DNA of 64,000 bases from Hymenobacter sedentarius (GCF_001507645.1 NZ_CP013909.1:62001-126000), one strand, 5' to 3'; positions 45,138-54,299 are shown, numbered from the stretch's first letter. Notes: generated by a model from the letters alone, not told the origin. Program-made: numbers and translations.

Positions 45138-46069
45138 GTAGTAGTGAGAAATATTGTGGGGGTTGGTGAAAAGAAAACTGGTATGCGGTGAGGAACGAAA
45201 GAGGGTATTTAAGTAAGCATTCTCGCTTGTTGAAACAGTCTGCCAGTTGGTCCTCTATCGACCACGTAGCCTGTACGAATGAAGCCTATTATGTGGATTT
45301 CATGAATAATGGTTTTTTTATAAATTTTGCGCCTTGACTAAAAATAATTTTGGGACACAGCAATCCGATATCATAATCTCAACAAGAAGCTGTTTTGCCG
45401 ATAAATGTCGCATCACTCCTTAGGCGAGACCGGGCCATTACGCATGCTTAGGAGGAAGGAAAAGGGCCGTTGGCAGCATCCTCTCAAGGCTTCACAATAT
45501 TATAGCCCTTTTTCTTTGTGAAAAAGGAAATTCAGCCCCGAACCAAGACAGTTAAGACGGCAGGCTAGTAAAATAAAAGCACAATCAATTACGTGTAAAA
45601 TAATAAATTTAAATGTACCAACACTGGAAATGTACAATTACATTTACCTGTTAATCATCTATTTACTGAAATCAGCCCAGGTAACCTTGTTGTCTATGCT
45701 CCTTGAAAAAAAATGCGGTTTGTGACATTGCTTTCAATTTCCCGCCTCGTTTATTTTAGCGTTATGCGACTCGGTGTGATGACGCTGCTGCGACATAATT
45801 GGGCTATCCCCTTCTGAAGGCGTCTCGTTGTGCAGCCATAGGCTGACTCTGTGCCACACACATACTCTAACTCTAGGCAACCGTGGCGAACGAAAGCCGA
45901 GTTGCCGGAATCTTGCTGGCACTCCATAAAGCCGGTTTCTAATCTATTAAGCCAGACCAGCAATTGCCTTTGGGGGCCGCTCGGATAAGCGGCTGCGAAA
46001 AGCCAGCAAGCACAAAAAAGGCCTACTCTTACGAGCAGGCCTTTTTCAAATGGACGGTATTCGCCGTGC
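45138..46069. other. Gap between the two subtilase genes
   Basis: 932 nt, AT-rich in 45290-45720. The first about 40 nt (next to copy 1) match the region upstream of copy 2, and the last about 55 nt carry the copy 2 terminator. Between these I see no gene, no exact -7 box and no clear repeat. It may be remnant sequence brought in with the duplication. Confidence 0.5.
46014..46047 (-). terminator. Terminator after subtilase copy 2
   Basis: GGCCTACTC and GAGCAGGCC (one mismatch) with flanking A and T runs. It is a close copy of the hairpin at 42351-42385, and the 30 nt that follow are identical in both places. Confidence 0.75.
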
Positions 46070-48799
46070 TTACTGCACGACCAGGCGCTTGGTCGTCACC
46101 GACTCACCGGTCTTCACCTTGAACAGGTAAGTACCACGAGCCAGCTTGGCCGCGTCGAACTTGACCTGGTGCACGCCCGCCGCTTCGGTGCCTACTACCA
46201 GGGTCTGCACTTTGGCACCCATAGCGTTGAACACCTCCACGCTTACGGGGCCTTCCTTAGCCAGCGCGTAGCTGATGGTGGTGCTGCCCGTGAAGGGGTT
46301 GGGGTAAGCGGCCACTTGCTGGGTAGCGGTGGTTGTGGTGCTGGAGCCGGCCGTGGCGGCCTGGGCCGTGGGCTGGGTCATGGCGTTGTACTGCGGGAAG
46401 GTGCGGGTGACGATGACGGCGAACTCGCCGCGGCTCACGCTCTGCGTGGGCTTGAAAGTGGCGTGCACCACCGGCTGCAGGTCGTAGGGGCCCTGCGTGA
46501 CGGAGAAGTAGGCGTTGATCAGGTTCAGCTCCAGGGCGATGCTCACGTAGCCTTCCAGGCCGGCGGGGATGTTGCCGGCGTCATCGAGCGGCACCTTGCT
46601 GCCGTTGTAGTTCACCGTCACGGCCTTGCCGTTGCGGGCCAGGGCCTGCGCCTGGAAGCCCAGGGCCTGGACCAGCGAGTAGGCCAGAGAAGCACGGCTC
46701 ACAAGGCCGGCGGGCGAGAAACTTCCCGATGCCGTGGGCAGCATCACCCCGTTGAACTGGTGGTACATGTCGCGTTGGGCAGCGCCACGCGCGGCTACCG
46801 ATTCGGTCAGCAAGATGTCGTTAGCCGATAAAATGTCGTTGAACGAGCGCACCCCACTGGTGGGCTGGAACTGGCGGATGCCCTGGCCCATGAGCAGATA
46901 CTCGGCCAGTTGAATGCGGGTGAGGGCCTGGCTTGGCTTGTAGCCGGTGGGCAGACCATCAACGAGGCGGTTGGTAATAGCCATCTTGATAGCGGCTTCG
47001 GCGGGGTCGCCGGCGATGTCGTTCAGGTTGGTAGTACCGGCCGGCGTTTGCATGGTAATCTTGCCGTCGATGTCTTCGGGAGCAGCTACCCCGTTGAGGC
47101 CGTCTACTTTCAGCGTCCAGGTGCCGGGCATCGGCGATGCCACGGCCACGCTACGGCCGGGGGTGAGCGTAAATTCTACGGGAATGCCCGAGCGGTACTG
47201 CTTGCCGGTGGGGTCCAGCACAATCAGGTTGACCGTGTTGCCCGTCTGGCCTTCGATGCCGTACGTCGAGATGCTGGCTTCCATGCTGTTCACGCCGCTA
47301 GCCACGTTGAAGGTAAACTGGTTGGAGGCCGTGGTAGCGGGATTATACTTCACGGTGAAGGGCGACACCGTAGCGATTGAATTAACGCTGCTGTTGAAGG
47401 TGCGAGTGGAATTCACCGTCGAGCCGAAATCCGTGCCGCGGAACGCGCGGTCGACGGCAGCAAAGGCGTTGACGTAACCAGCACCCACCTCCCACGATTC
47501 GCGGCCGGGCATGTTGGTAGCGGTTTTCTGTAGCAGCTCCTTCACTTGGGCCGGCGTCATCGACGGCTTGGCCTCTAGGATGAGGGCCACAATGCCAGCG
47601 GTGTGCGGGGTAGCCATGGAAGTACCGCTTAGTACGGTGTAGAAGGGCAGTTCAGCAGCCGTCAGCATGGCGGCATCTTTCTGAGCGCCCAGCAGGGGCA
47701 CCGGAGCTTGGGTGCGGGTGGAAACCACGTCGACGCCAGGAGCGGTGATGACGGGCTCGTTCTTGTACGTCCAGGTCTGGCCGTCGACGACAAAAGTACC
47801 CTGCTGGCCTTTCACGCCGCGCGACGAGAAAGAAGCAAGCTGGCCGTTTCTATCCCCGGCGCCCACCGAGATGGTCCAGGGAGCAATGGCGTAGGGGTTG
47901 TGGGTGTCGGCGCCCGGGCCGGAGTTGCCGGCGGCAAACACCACCACCATGTTGCGGTCGTAGCAGCGCTTGGTGGTTACGTTCAGGGGGTCGTTGGGAT
48001 CGAAGGTTCCGCTGCTGCCGAACGAGTTGCTGATCACGCGGATGTTGTACTGGAACTGGTGCGTGAGGGCATAATCGAAGCCGCCGATGGCATCCAGCAC
48101 CAGCAGCGCGCCGCCCGAGCCGTAGCCCAGCAGCGAAGCGCCCGGCGCCACGCCTTCGTACTTACCGCCCGACTTGGAACCGTTGCCGCCTACCGTGCCG
48201 GCGCAGTGCGTGCCGTGGCCGGAGTTGTTGTCGGTATTCGGCACGCCTTCCACGTAGGTCACGGGCAACACGCTGCTCACCGAGTTGAGGTTAGTCGAGC
48301 CCAAGGTGTTCTGCACCAGGTGCGAGCCGAGCTTGATGTCTTCGTGCGTACCGTCCACGCCGCTGTCGTTAATCAAGACGCCAATGCCCCGGCCCGAAAC
48401 CGGTGTTCCGTTGTTGCGGGCCGTCGTTTGCGCGTCCAGACGCAGCCGCTTCACGCCCGTTAGGTTGGTGTCGCCATTGTTAAAGAACTCCAGCTGCTTA
48501 TTAATGTACAGCGAGCGCACTTCCGGGTTTTGAGCCAAGGCATCCACCTGGGCCGCGGTGGCCACCACGCCGGCAATGGGGAGGGCCTGCATGGTGATGC
48601 CGCGGGTGATGCCTAGCTGCGTCAGGGCCTGCACCTGCGAAGCCTGCGGAGCCCCACTACCATTAAACGTTACTACTACCTGGGCCGTTGGGCTCGTGGC
48701 AAACGCGGCCCGCAGTTCGGGGTCGACTACAGCCTGGCCAAACGAAGTACTGGCCTTGAAGCCCACCAACAGGAGGGTTGCGATAAATTTGTTCTTCAT
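46070..48799 (-). CDS. T9SS-exported subtilisin-like protease, copy 2
   Basis: 909 residues from ATG 48799, the same length and domain order as copy 1. The signal peptide is identical, the S8 triad is at the same positions (INDSGVDG, SGHGTHCAG, LSGTSMATPH), and SLH-like repeats and the same T9SS sorting domain (KRLVVQ end) follow. Differences cluster in the loops near 40-65, 175-180 and 260-275, around residues 360-395, and in the beta domain. The longer open frame upstream to 48865 is not used in copy 1 and is not signal-like. It is a recent tandem duplicate, and the C-terminal coding region is nearly identical at the DNA level. Confidence 0.92.
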   Translation of the reverse strand: MKNKFIATLLLVGFKASTSFGQAVVDPELRAAFATSPTAQVVVTFNGSGAPQASQVQALTQLGITRGITMQALPIAGVVATAAQVDALAQNPEVRSLYINKQLEFFNNGDTNLTGVKRLRLDAQTTARNNGTPVSGRGIGVLINDSGVDGTHEDIKLGSHLVQNTLGSTNLNSVSSVLPVTYVEGVPNTDNNSGHGTHCAGTVGGNGSKSGGKYEGVAPGASLLGYGSGGALLVLDAIGGFDYALTHQFQYNIRVISNSFGSSGTFDPNDPLNVTTKRCYDRNMVVVFAAGNSGPGADTHNPYAIAPWTISVGAGDRNGQLASFSSRGVKGQQGTFVVDGQTWTYKNEPVITAPGVDVVSTRTQAPVPLLGAQKDAAMLTAAELPFYTVLSGTSMATPHTAGIVALILEAKPSMTPAQVKELLQKTATNMPGRESWEVGAGYVNAFAAVDRAFRGTDFGSTVNSTRTFNSSVNSIATVSPFTVKYNPATTASNQFTFNVASGVNSMEASISTYGIEGQTGNTVNLIVLDPTGKQYRSGIPVEFTLTPGRSVAVASPMPGTWTLKVDGLNGVAAPEDIDGKITMQTPAGTTNLNDIAGDPAEAAIKMAITNRLVDGLPTGYKPSQALTRIQLAEYLLMGQGIRQFQPTSGVRSFNDILSANDILLTESVAARGAAQRDMYHQFNGVMLPTASGSFSPAGLVSRASLAYSLVQALGFQAQALARNGKAVTVNYNGSKVPLDDAGNIPAGLEGYVSIALELNLINAYFSVTQGPYDLQPVVHATFKPTQSVSRGEFAVIVTRTFPQYNAMTQPTAQAATAGSSTTTTATQQVAAYPNPFTGSTTISYALAKEGPVSVEVFNAMGAKVQTLVVGTEAAGVHQVKFDAAKLARGTYLFKVKTGESVTTKRLVVQ

Positions 48800-49343
48800 G
48801 TAGTAGTGAGAAATATTGTGGGGGTTGGTGAAAGGAATTTTGTTTGGCGGGGCAGCTTCGGGCATGGGAGTACTACAGCTGAACGAGTAGCGCTTTTACC
48901 TGGAAGGCTGGAAGAAGCTTGCCTGCCGAACACGGAATATTTACGGAAATATACCTAAGCACGGATTTCATCGTAATTGAAACTTATATAAAAAAAGTCA
49001 TTTTGATGAAAATAATTTTGGCATTTGGCTCAATGCAGCCTCCTAATCCGCCCCTGCTGGCAACGAATTAAAATAATTGCTATTTACCCAACCCGTGTAC
49101 CGACACCATTTAATCCAATTTCCAAAAGCTCCTTATTCAGCTTCTGATTAATTCTACCATTCAGATTTTTATCTGACAATTACCGTTCACCTTTATTTCG
49201 TTACGCACCCGCTTATTCGCCCCTGCCGCCCGCCCGGCAGCAGCAGTGGTTGTGCTGCCCGGACACACCGCGCGCCAATCGGCTGGGCGATGGTAAATTG
49301 GGCTAAAACGGCCGTTGCCATAAAGCGGCCAATACCTTTGGTT
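48800..49343. other. Divergent gap between subtilase copy 2 and pbpC
   Basis: 544 nt. It holds the pbpC -7 box (49333-49340). The 48800-48835 part matches the region upstream of subtilase copy 1. The middle (48960-49200) is AT-rich without recognisable structure. No exact -7 box for the subtilase was found. Confidence 0.45.
49333..49340 (+). promoter_or_regulatory. -7 box of pbpC, leaderless
   Basis: TACCTTTG ends 3 nt before the ATG at 49344. This supports 49344 over the in-frame ATG at 49290 and predicts a leaderless mRNA. Confidence 0.6.
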
Positions 49344-51728
49344 ATGAATTGGCGGACGGGACTTCGGCTTGGCGGCGCAGTACTGGCAGCCCTATTGCTG
49401 CTGCTGGGGCTGGATGTTGCCTTTCCCCTGCCCCGCGCCCCGCTCTACTCGCCGCTGGTGCTGGCCGCCGACGGCACCGTGCTGCACGCCTACCTGAACC
49501 CCACGCAGAAGTGGCGCATGAAAACGGAGCTGCCCGAAATCACGCCGGCGCTACAGCAAGCCATTATCTATAAGGAAGACCGGTACTTCCGGTATCATTT
49601 TGGGGTCAACCCGATTGCCATCGTGCAGGCGGCGGGCCGCAACCTGCTGGGCACGGGCCGCACCACCGGCGCCAGCACCATCACCATGCAGGTGGCCCGC
49701 CTGCTCGAGCCCAAAGAGCGCACCCTGGGCAACAAAATCCTCGAAATGCTGCGGGCCCTGCAGTTAGAAGCGCACTACAGCAAAGCCGAGATTCTGCAGC
49801 TGTACCTGAACCTGGTGCCTTACGGCGGCAACATCGAGGGCGTGAAATCGGCGGCGCTGCTGTACTTCCAGCAGCCGCCCGACTACCTCTCGTTGGCCCA
49901 GACCGTGACGCTGGCCATCATCCCCAACCAGCCGCGCATCCTGGTGCTGGGCAAGAACAATGCCGCCATCCGGGCCGAACGCAACCGCTGGCTGCGGCGC
50001 TTCCAGCAGCAGCACCTTTTTCCCGACCAGGACATTGCCGACGCGCTGGCCGAGCCCCTGGCCGTGCAGCGCCACGCGCCCCCCCTGCTGGCCCCGCACC
50101 TGGCCCGGCGGCTCGTGACGCGGTTTCCCGGCCAGCCCATCATCCGCTCCACGCTGCGGCGCGGCCCCCAGGCCCAGGCCGAAGACCTGACCAAAAACTA
50201 CGTGCGCCGCCTGCACGAATTGGGCATCGCCCAGGCCGCCGTGCTGGTCGTGAACAACCGCACCCGCGCTGTGGAGGCCTACGTGGGCTCCGCTGATTTC
50301 CAGGACGCCACCAGTGCCGGGCAGGTCGACGGCGTGCAAGCCATTCGCTCGCCGGGCAGCACGCTCAAGCCCTTTCTCTACGCCCTGGCCCTCGACCGCG
50401 GCCTCGTGACGCCCAAGCTCAAGCTCCCAGACGTGCCCACTAACTTCAGCGGCTTTCGGCCCGAGAACTTCGACAAGAGCTTCAGCGGCGAGGTGACCGT
50501 GGAGCGGGCCCTTACTTACTCGCTCAACATCCCGGCGGTGCGCGTGCTCTCGGAGCTGGGCGTATCTACCTTCACCGATAAGCTGCGCGATGCCGGCTTC
50601 CGGCGCGTGGCGCACGATGCCCCCCGGCTGGGGCTGAGCACGATACTAGGCGGCTGCGGCGCTACGCTGGAGGAACTCACCGCGCTGTACGCGGCCCTGG
50701 CGGATCAGGGGCGGTACGCACCTTTGACGCTGGCGCTTAATCTTAATGAAGAATTGAGAATGAAGAAGGAGGAATTGTCCGGGAAAGCGGCTGCTCCAAC
50801 TTCCAATTCTTCATTCTTAATTCCTCATTCTTCATTAATAACAAGCCCCGCCGCGGCCTTCCTCATCACCGATATTTTAGCTCAACACACCCGGCCCGAT
50901 TTGCCGTTGGGCTACCAGGGCAGCGCGCGCCTGCCCAAGATTGCCTGGAAGACCGGCACCAGCTACGGCCGCCGCGACGCCTGGAGCATTGGTTACAACC
51001 AGGACTACACCGTGGGCGCGTGGGTGGGCAACTTCAGCGGCGAAGGCAGCCCGGCCCTCACCGGCACCGACATTGCCACCCCGCTGCTGTTTGACTTGTT
51101 TAACGCACTGGCTTATAACTCGCCCAACAATTGGGCCACGCCGCCCACCAGCCTCGACTTCCGGCTGGTGTGTGCCGAGAGTGGGCTGGTGCCGGGCGAG
51201 CATTGCCCCAACCAATTGATAGACTACTACCTCCCGAGCGTGTCCAGCGCCCAGCGCTGCGAGCACCAGCGCGAAGCATTGGTATCGGCCGATGGCTCCA
51301 TTTCCTACTGCCGGGCCTGCGTGCCGGCCAGCGGCTTCCGGCGCCAGCTCTTCCCCAACCCGCGGCCCGAAGTGCTGGCGTTTCGCGAAGCCCAGGGCCT
51401 GCATGCCACCCGCCTGCCCGCTCACAACCCCGCCTGCCGCCTCGTGCGCAACGCCGACGACGATACCGGCGGCGCCCTGGCCATCACCTCGCCCTTGGCC
51501 AATGCCGAATACCTGCTCAACCGCCGCGAAAAGCAACAGCTGCTGCTCAGCTGCGCAGCGGGCAGCGAGGTGCGGCAGGTGTTTTGGTACGTAAACGACC
51601 GGTTTCTGCGGGCCGCTTCGGCTACGGAACGGGTGTTTTTCCGGCCCCCGAGCGGCGCGGTAAAAATCTCCTGCGCCGACGACCACGGCCGCAACGTGGA
51701 TATTCAGCTGCAGGTAGCCGAGCTTTGA
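49344..51728 (+). CDS. pbpC: Penicillin-binding protein 1C
   Basis: Bifunctional peptidoglycan synthase, 794 residues from ATG 49344. A single N-terminal anchor (LGGAVLAALLLLLGL). The GT51 glycosyltransferase has catalytic Glu78 in KEDRYFRYHFGVNP and TTGASTITMQVARLL. The transpeptidase has Ser339-x-x-Lys342 (SPGSTLKPF), Ser393-x-Asn395 (YSLNIP) and Lys536-Thr-Gly (AWKTGTS). The C-terminal PBP1C domain (BiPBP_C) follows from about 700. Between SxN and KTG, residues about 466-500 are encoded by an in-frame family 1 palindrome (N-E-E-L-R-M-K-K ... N-S-S-F-L-I-P). PBP1C normally accompanies the thioester alpha-2-macroglobulin, present at 35.9 kb. Confidence 0.95.
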   Translation: MNWRTGLRLGGAVLAALLLLLGLDVAFPLPRAPLYSPLVLAADGTVLHAYLNPTQKWRMKTELPEITPALQQAIIYKEDRYFRYHFGVNPIAIVQAAGRNLLGTGRTTGASTITMQVARLLEPKERTLGNKILEMLRALQLEAHYSKAEILQLYLNLVPYGGNIEGVKSAALLYFQQPPDYLSLAQTVTLAIIPNQPRILVLGKNNAAIRAERNRWLRRFQQQHLFPDQDIADALAEPLAVQRHAPPLLAPHLARRLVTRFPGQPIIRSTLRRGPQAQAEDLTKNYVRRLHELGIAQAAVLVVNNRTRAVEAYVGSADFQDATSAGQVDGVQAIRSPGSTLKPFLYALALDRGLVTPKLKLPDVPTNFSGFRPENFDKSFSGEVTVERALTYSLNIPAVRVLSELGVSTFTDKLRDAGFRRVAHDAPRLGLSTILGGCGATLEELTALYAALADQGRYAPLTLALNLNEELRMKKEELSGKAAAPTSNSSFLIPHSSLITSPAAAFLITDILAQHTRPDLPLGYQGSARLPKIAWKTGTSYGRRDAWSIGYNQDYTVGAWVGNFSGEGSPALTGTDIATPLLFDLFNALAYNSPNNWATPPTSLDFRLVCAESGLVPGEHCPNQLIDYYLPSVSSAQRCEHQREALVSADGSISYCRACVPASGFRRQLFPNPRPEVLAFREAQGLHATRLPAHNPACRLVRNADDDTGGALAITSPLANAEYLLNRREKQQLLLSCAAGSEVRQVFWYVNDRFLRAASATERVFFRPPSGAVKISCADDHGRNVDIQLQVAEL
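50743..50838. repeat. Family 1 palindrome inside pbpC
   Basis: TTAATGAAGAATTGAGAATG and the rest of the left arm (50743-50777) pair, with a few mismatches, with 50803-50838 (ending TTCTTCATTAA) around a GC-rich loop of about 25 nt. The pbpC frame stays open through it. Confidence 0.8.
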
Positions 51729-51761
51729 GGCACAGGACCAATCGACCTATATACCTCTTAA

Positions 51762-52259
51762 ATGGATTTCACGATAGTAATTACTCCAAACGATAAATAT
51801 TACAACGATTTCTATCGGGAATGGGCGTCGCAGAAATGGATTCGTAGATGGCAGCCATACTTAGCTGTTTTCATGATTTTATTCTGGATAGTCTTACGAT
51901 TTATTGACACCGGCAACGCCTTGGGAAGGTTACCGTATTTTTTCATTGCTATAGGCGTTTACGAGTTCACAAAGTTCTTTTACTCAAAGCGCAAGTGGCT
52001 GAAAGACCGAAAAAAGAGTGGAATCACGGGCCAGGATATTGTCATTAATTTCAGGGAGGAATTTATAAAAATAGATGGTCCTTTTTCCCACGGTGCGCTA
52101 CAATGGAAAGGAATAAGCAACATTATCCGCACGCCAAATGCACTGTTTATGATTCCGGAAAATGGAGCCAGTATTTTCCTGCCAAACTCAGCTTTCGATT
52201 CCGAAAATCAGATTGATGCGGTTATCAAGGCACAGCAAACCGCTCGGCAATTGCATTAG
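51762..52259 (+). CDS. YcxB-like membrane protein, low GC
   Basis: 165 residues. Two adjacent membrane helices (about 32-48 WQPYLAVFMILFWIVLRF and 58-70 PYFFIAIGVYEFTKF) are followed by a cytosolic domain with GQDIVINFREEFIKI and SHGALQWKGISNIIRTPNALFMIPENGASIFLPNSAF, the pattern of YcxB-type proteins. The function is unknown. By hand count the stretch 51781-51840 is 40% GC, far below its neighbours, suggesting acquisition by transfer. It follows pbpC by 33 nt. Confidence 0.7.
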   Translation: MDFTIVITPNDKYYNDFYREWASQKWIRRWQPYLAVFMILFWIVLRFIDTGNALGRLPYFFIAIGVYEFTKFFYSKRKWLKDRKKSGITGQDIVINFREEFIKIDGPFSHGALQWKGISNIIRTPNALFMIPENGASIFLPNSAFDSENQIDAVIKAQQTARQLH

Positions 52260-52283
52260 AGAAAGCAGCAGTTACTCACGTGT

Positions 52284-53159
52284 TCAAAGTCGCTTATCGA
52301 AGAAATAAGCCGGCACTCCCCGCACGCCCGGCTCTACGGCAAACAGGTTGCCACTCAGGGGAAATTGCTGCTGCTGGGCGGGTGTGAGACCGCTGCGGGC
52401 CGTGGTGATGTAAAGCGTGCGCAAGTCGGGGCCGCCGAAGGCGCAGGAGGACGTGAAGGGCGCGGGCACCTCCACGGTTTCGCGCGCTTCTCCGGTGTGG
52501 GGGTCGAAGCGCTGAATGCGCCCGCCGCCCCACAGCGCCACCCAGAGCATACCTTCCGCGTCGATGGTCATGCCATCGGGCACGCCAGCGCCTTGGGGAA
52601 TTCGGATGATGACCCGCGGATTGGCGATTTCGCCGGTGCCGCTGTCGTAGTCGAACGCCTGCACTGTGAGCGTGGGAGTGTCGATGTAGTACATGGTGCG
52701 GTGGTCTAAGGACCAGACCACCCCGTTGGAGTTCGTGATGCCGCGCAGCATCACGTGGAGGCTGCCATCGGGGTCGAGCCGGTAGAGGGTACCGGCGTGG
52801 GGCTTCTGCTCCAGGTCGAAAGTACCCACCCAAAACCGCCCGGCCGGGTCGCATTTGCCATCGTTGAAGCGCAGGGTGGGCTCCGTGAGCGGGTTCACCA
52901 CCAGATTGAGCTGGCCGGTGGCAATATTGAGCTGGTAAATGCCCGTTTGCAGGGCCAGCAGCACGTCGCCGTTGTGCATGGGCACTACCGTGCCAACCCG
53001 GGCACCGGTGCAGAAGCGCCGGTCCTGCCCCGTGGCCGGGTCAAAAACATGAAACGACCGGCCTTCAATATCTACCCAGTACAGTTGCTGCGTCTCTGGG
53101 TTCCAGAGCGCGCCTTCGCCCAGAGCCGCCTGCGCGGGGTAGATGGATTGAGCCTGCAT
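52284..53159 (-). CDS. SMP-30/gluconolactonase-family sugar lactonase (probable galactonolactonase)
   Basis: Six-bladed propeller lactonase of 291 residues that would open D-galactono-lactone to galactonate. Conserved SMP-30 pieces are ALGEGALWNPETQQLYWVDIEG (metal Glu near 14), LRFNDGKCDPAGRFWVGT (Asn/Asp metal and general base region), NGVVWSLDHRTMYYIDTPT, and PDGMTIDAEGMLWVALWGGGRI. No signal peptide, so it is cytosolic. It is the last gene of a minus-strand run dgoA-dgoD-dgoK-lactonase (16 nt after dgoK), and that context gives the substrate (inference). Confidence 0.88.
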   Translation of the reverse strand: MQAQSIYPAQAALGEGALWNPETQQLYWVDIEGRSFHVFDPATGQDRRFCTGARVGTVVPMHNGDVLLALQTGIYQLNIATGQLNLVVNPLTEPTLRFNDGKCDPAGRFWVGTFDLEQKPHAGTLYRLDPDGSLHVMLRGITNSNGVVWSLDHRTMYYIDTPTLTVQAFDYDSGTGEIANPRVIIRIPQGAGVPDGMTIDAEGMLWVALWGGGRIQRFDPHTGEARETVEVPAPFTSSCAFGGPDLRTLYITTARSGLTPAQQQQFPLSGNLFAVEPGVRGVPAYFFDKRL

Positions 53160-53174
53160 AGTGATGCGCTGCCG

Positions 53175-54167
53175 TTACGCTTTTTGCTGGTTGATGCGAC
53201 TGTGCTGTAAGACGGCGCTTTGCCCGTGCAGGGTTACCTCAACGGCGGTTTTTGTGGTTACCGGGCATTTGTCGGCGATGCCCAGCACGCGCAGGGCCGC
53301 GCCGTAGTGCGCCAGCAGCACGGGCTCGCCGGCCAGGGTGATGCTGGCGGGCAGGCTGCCCAGCAGGTCGTGGCATTCGCTGCCGATGAGCAGCCCGCTC
53401 AGGTAGAAGAAGTTCTCCGGCTTGCTGGCTTTCATTAACAGGTCGTTGGTGCGCACCAGAAAGGCATTGTGCAGCAGGTTATCCTGCTGGCTGTCCTGCA
53501 CACCTTTCTCAAACCATTGCCGATTGGCGCCTTCCTCCAGCTGGCCGCCTTCGGCTACCGAAGCGGCCAGTATTGCCTGCTTCGAGAGGAGCGAGAAAAA
53601 CTCGCCGGTCATGTACGTTTTCAGCGCCACGGCCTGGCCGTGCTGCACCAGTACGTGCTTGGCGTGCGTGCCCGGGTGCAGAAAAAGCTGCTGCTCGGCT
53701 GTATTTTCAAACTGGCAGCCTACCAGCTGGGTTTCTTCGCCCCGCATCACGTCGTCATCGCTTTTCACGCCCGAAATCAGCAGGGTCGCGTGCTTGAAAT
53801 CGGCCGTAGGCTCCATGATTTTTGCTGATAAATCCGAGCCATCGGTGGCGAAAGGCAGCGGCTTATACGGCAGCTCCTCCATGCCAATGGTGGACGAAGC
53901 CATACCAGAAATCACCACGGGCACGCCGTCCAGCGAGGTTTTCACTGCTTCCTCCAGCTTCTTCAAGTGTCCTTGCACAATGGCCAAGTAGAAGCCCACG
54001 CGCTGCTCCGGGGGCTGCCCGGCCTGCTTCCAAAGCTCGGCCGTGGCGGCGTTACCCTCCTTAGAGCTTTCCTCGGCCAGAATCTTCAGGCCCTCGCGCT
54101 CCACTAGCCGCAACCGGAAGGAAGAAGTACCCCAATCGCAGCTGAGGAAGGTGGTGGCTGGGTTCAT
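53175..54167 (-). CDS. dgoK: 2-dehydro-3-deoxygalactonokinase
   Basis: Phosphorylates 2-keto-3-deoxygalactonate at O6. It is 330 residues. The N-terminal FLSCDWGTSSFRLRLV is the ASKHA phosphate-1 motif of DgoK; VVISGMASSTIGMEELPY, MRGEETQLVGC, FLHPGTHAKHVLVQ and FYLSGLLIGSE are further family blocks. It sits between galactonate dehydratase and the lactonase. A family 1 repeat separates it from dgoD, with its left end 13 nt before the dgoK start. Confidence 0.93.
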   Translation of the reverse strand: MNPATTFLSCDWGTSSFRLRLVEREGLKILAEESSKEGNAATAELWKQAGQPPEQRVGFYLAIVQGHLKKLEEAVKTSLDGVPVVISGMASSTIGMEELPYKPLPFATDGSDLSAKIMEPTADFKHATLLISGVKSDDDVMRGEETQLVGCQFENTAEQQLFLHPGTHAKHVLVQHGQAVALKTYMTGEFFSLLSKQAILAASVAEGGQLEEGANRQWFEKGVQDSQQDNLLHNAFLVRTNDLLMKASKPENFFYLSGLLIGSECHDLLGSLPASITLAGEPVLLAHYGAALRVLGIADKCPVTTKTAVEVTLHGQSAVLQHSRINQQKA

Positions 54168-54179
54168 GGGCGCTTGGGC

Positions 54180-54285
54180 TTAATGAGGAATGAGGAATGA
54201 GGAATGAGGAATGAGGAATGAGGAAGTTCGGGCTCTTCTGCTCAATTCCAATTCTTCATTCTTCATTTTTAATTAAGCGCAGCGT
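54180..54285. repeat. Family 1 repeat with 5 tandem GAATGAG units, between dgoD and dgoK
   Basis: TTAATGAG, then five exact GAATGAG units (54188-54222), then AAGTTCGGGCTCTTCTGCTC and the right part ending ATTTTTAATTAAGCGCAGCG. The segments after the heptamers match those of the 25912-26058 copy almost base for base, so the two differ mainly in unit number (12 against 5). Confidence 0.85.
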
Positions 54286-54299
54286 CCTACCGCAGCGCC

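Noticed and set aside
46070..48865. Longer N-terminus for subtilase copy 2 (start at 48865)
   Set aside because: The added 22 residues are not signal-like, and copy 1 has no matching extension; the shared MKNKFIATLL start at 48799 is preferred.
53469..54064. Plus-strand frames opposite dgoK
   Set aside because: They are shadows of the well-supported kinase gene and show no domain.
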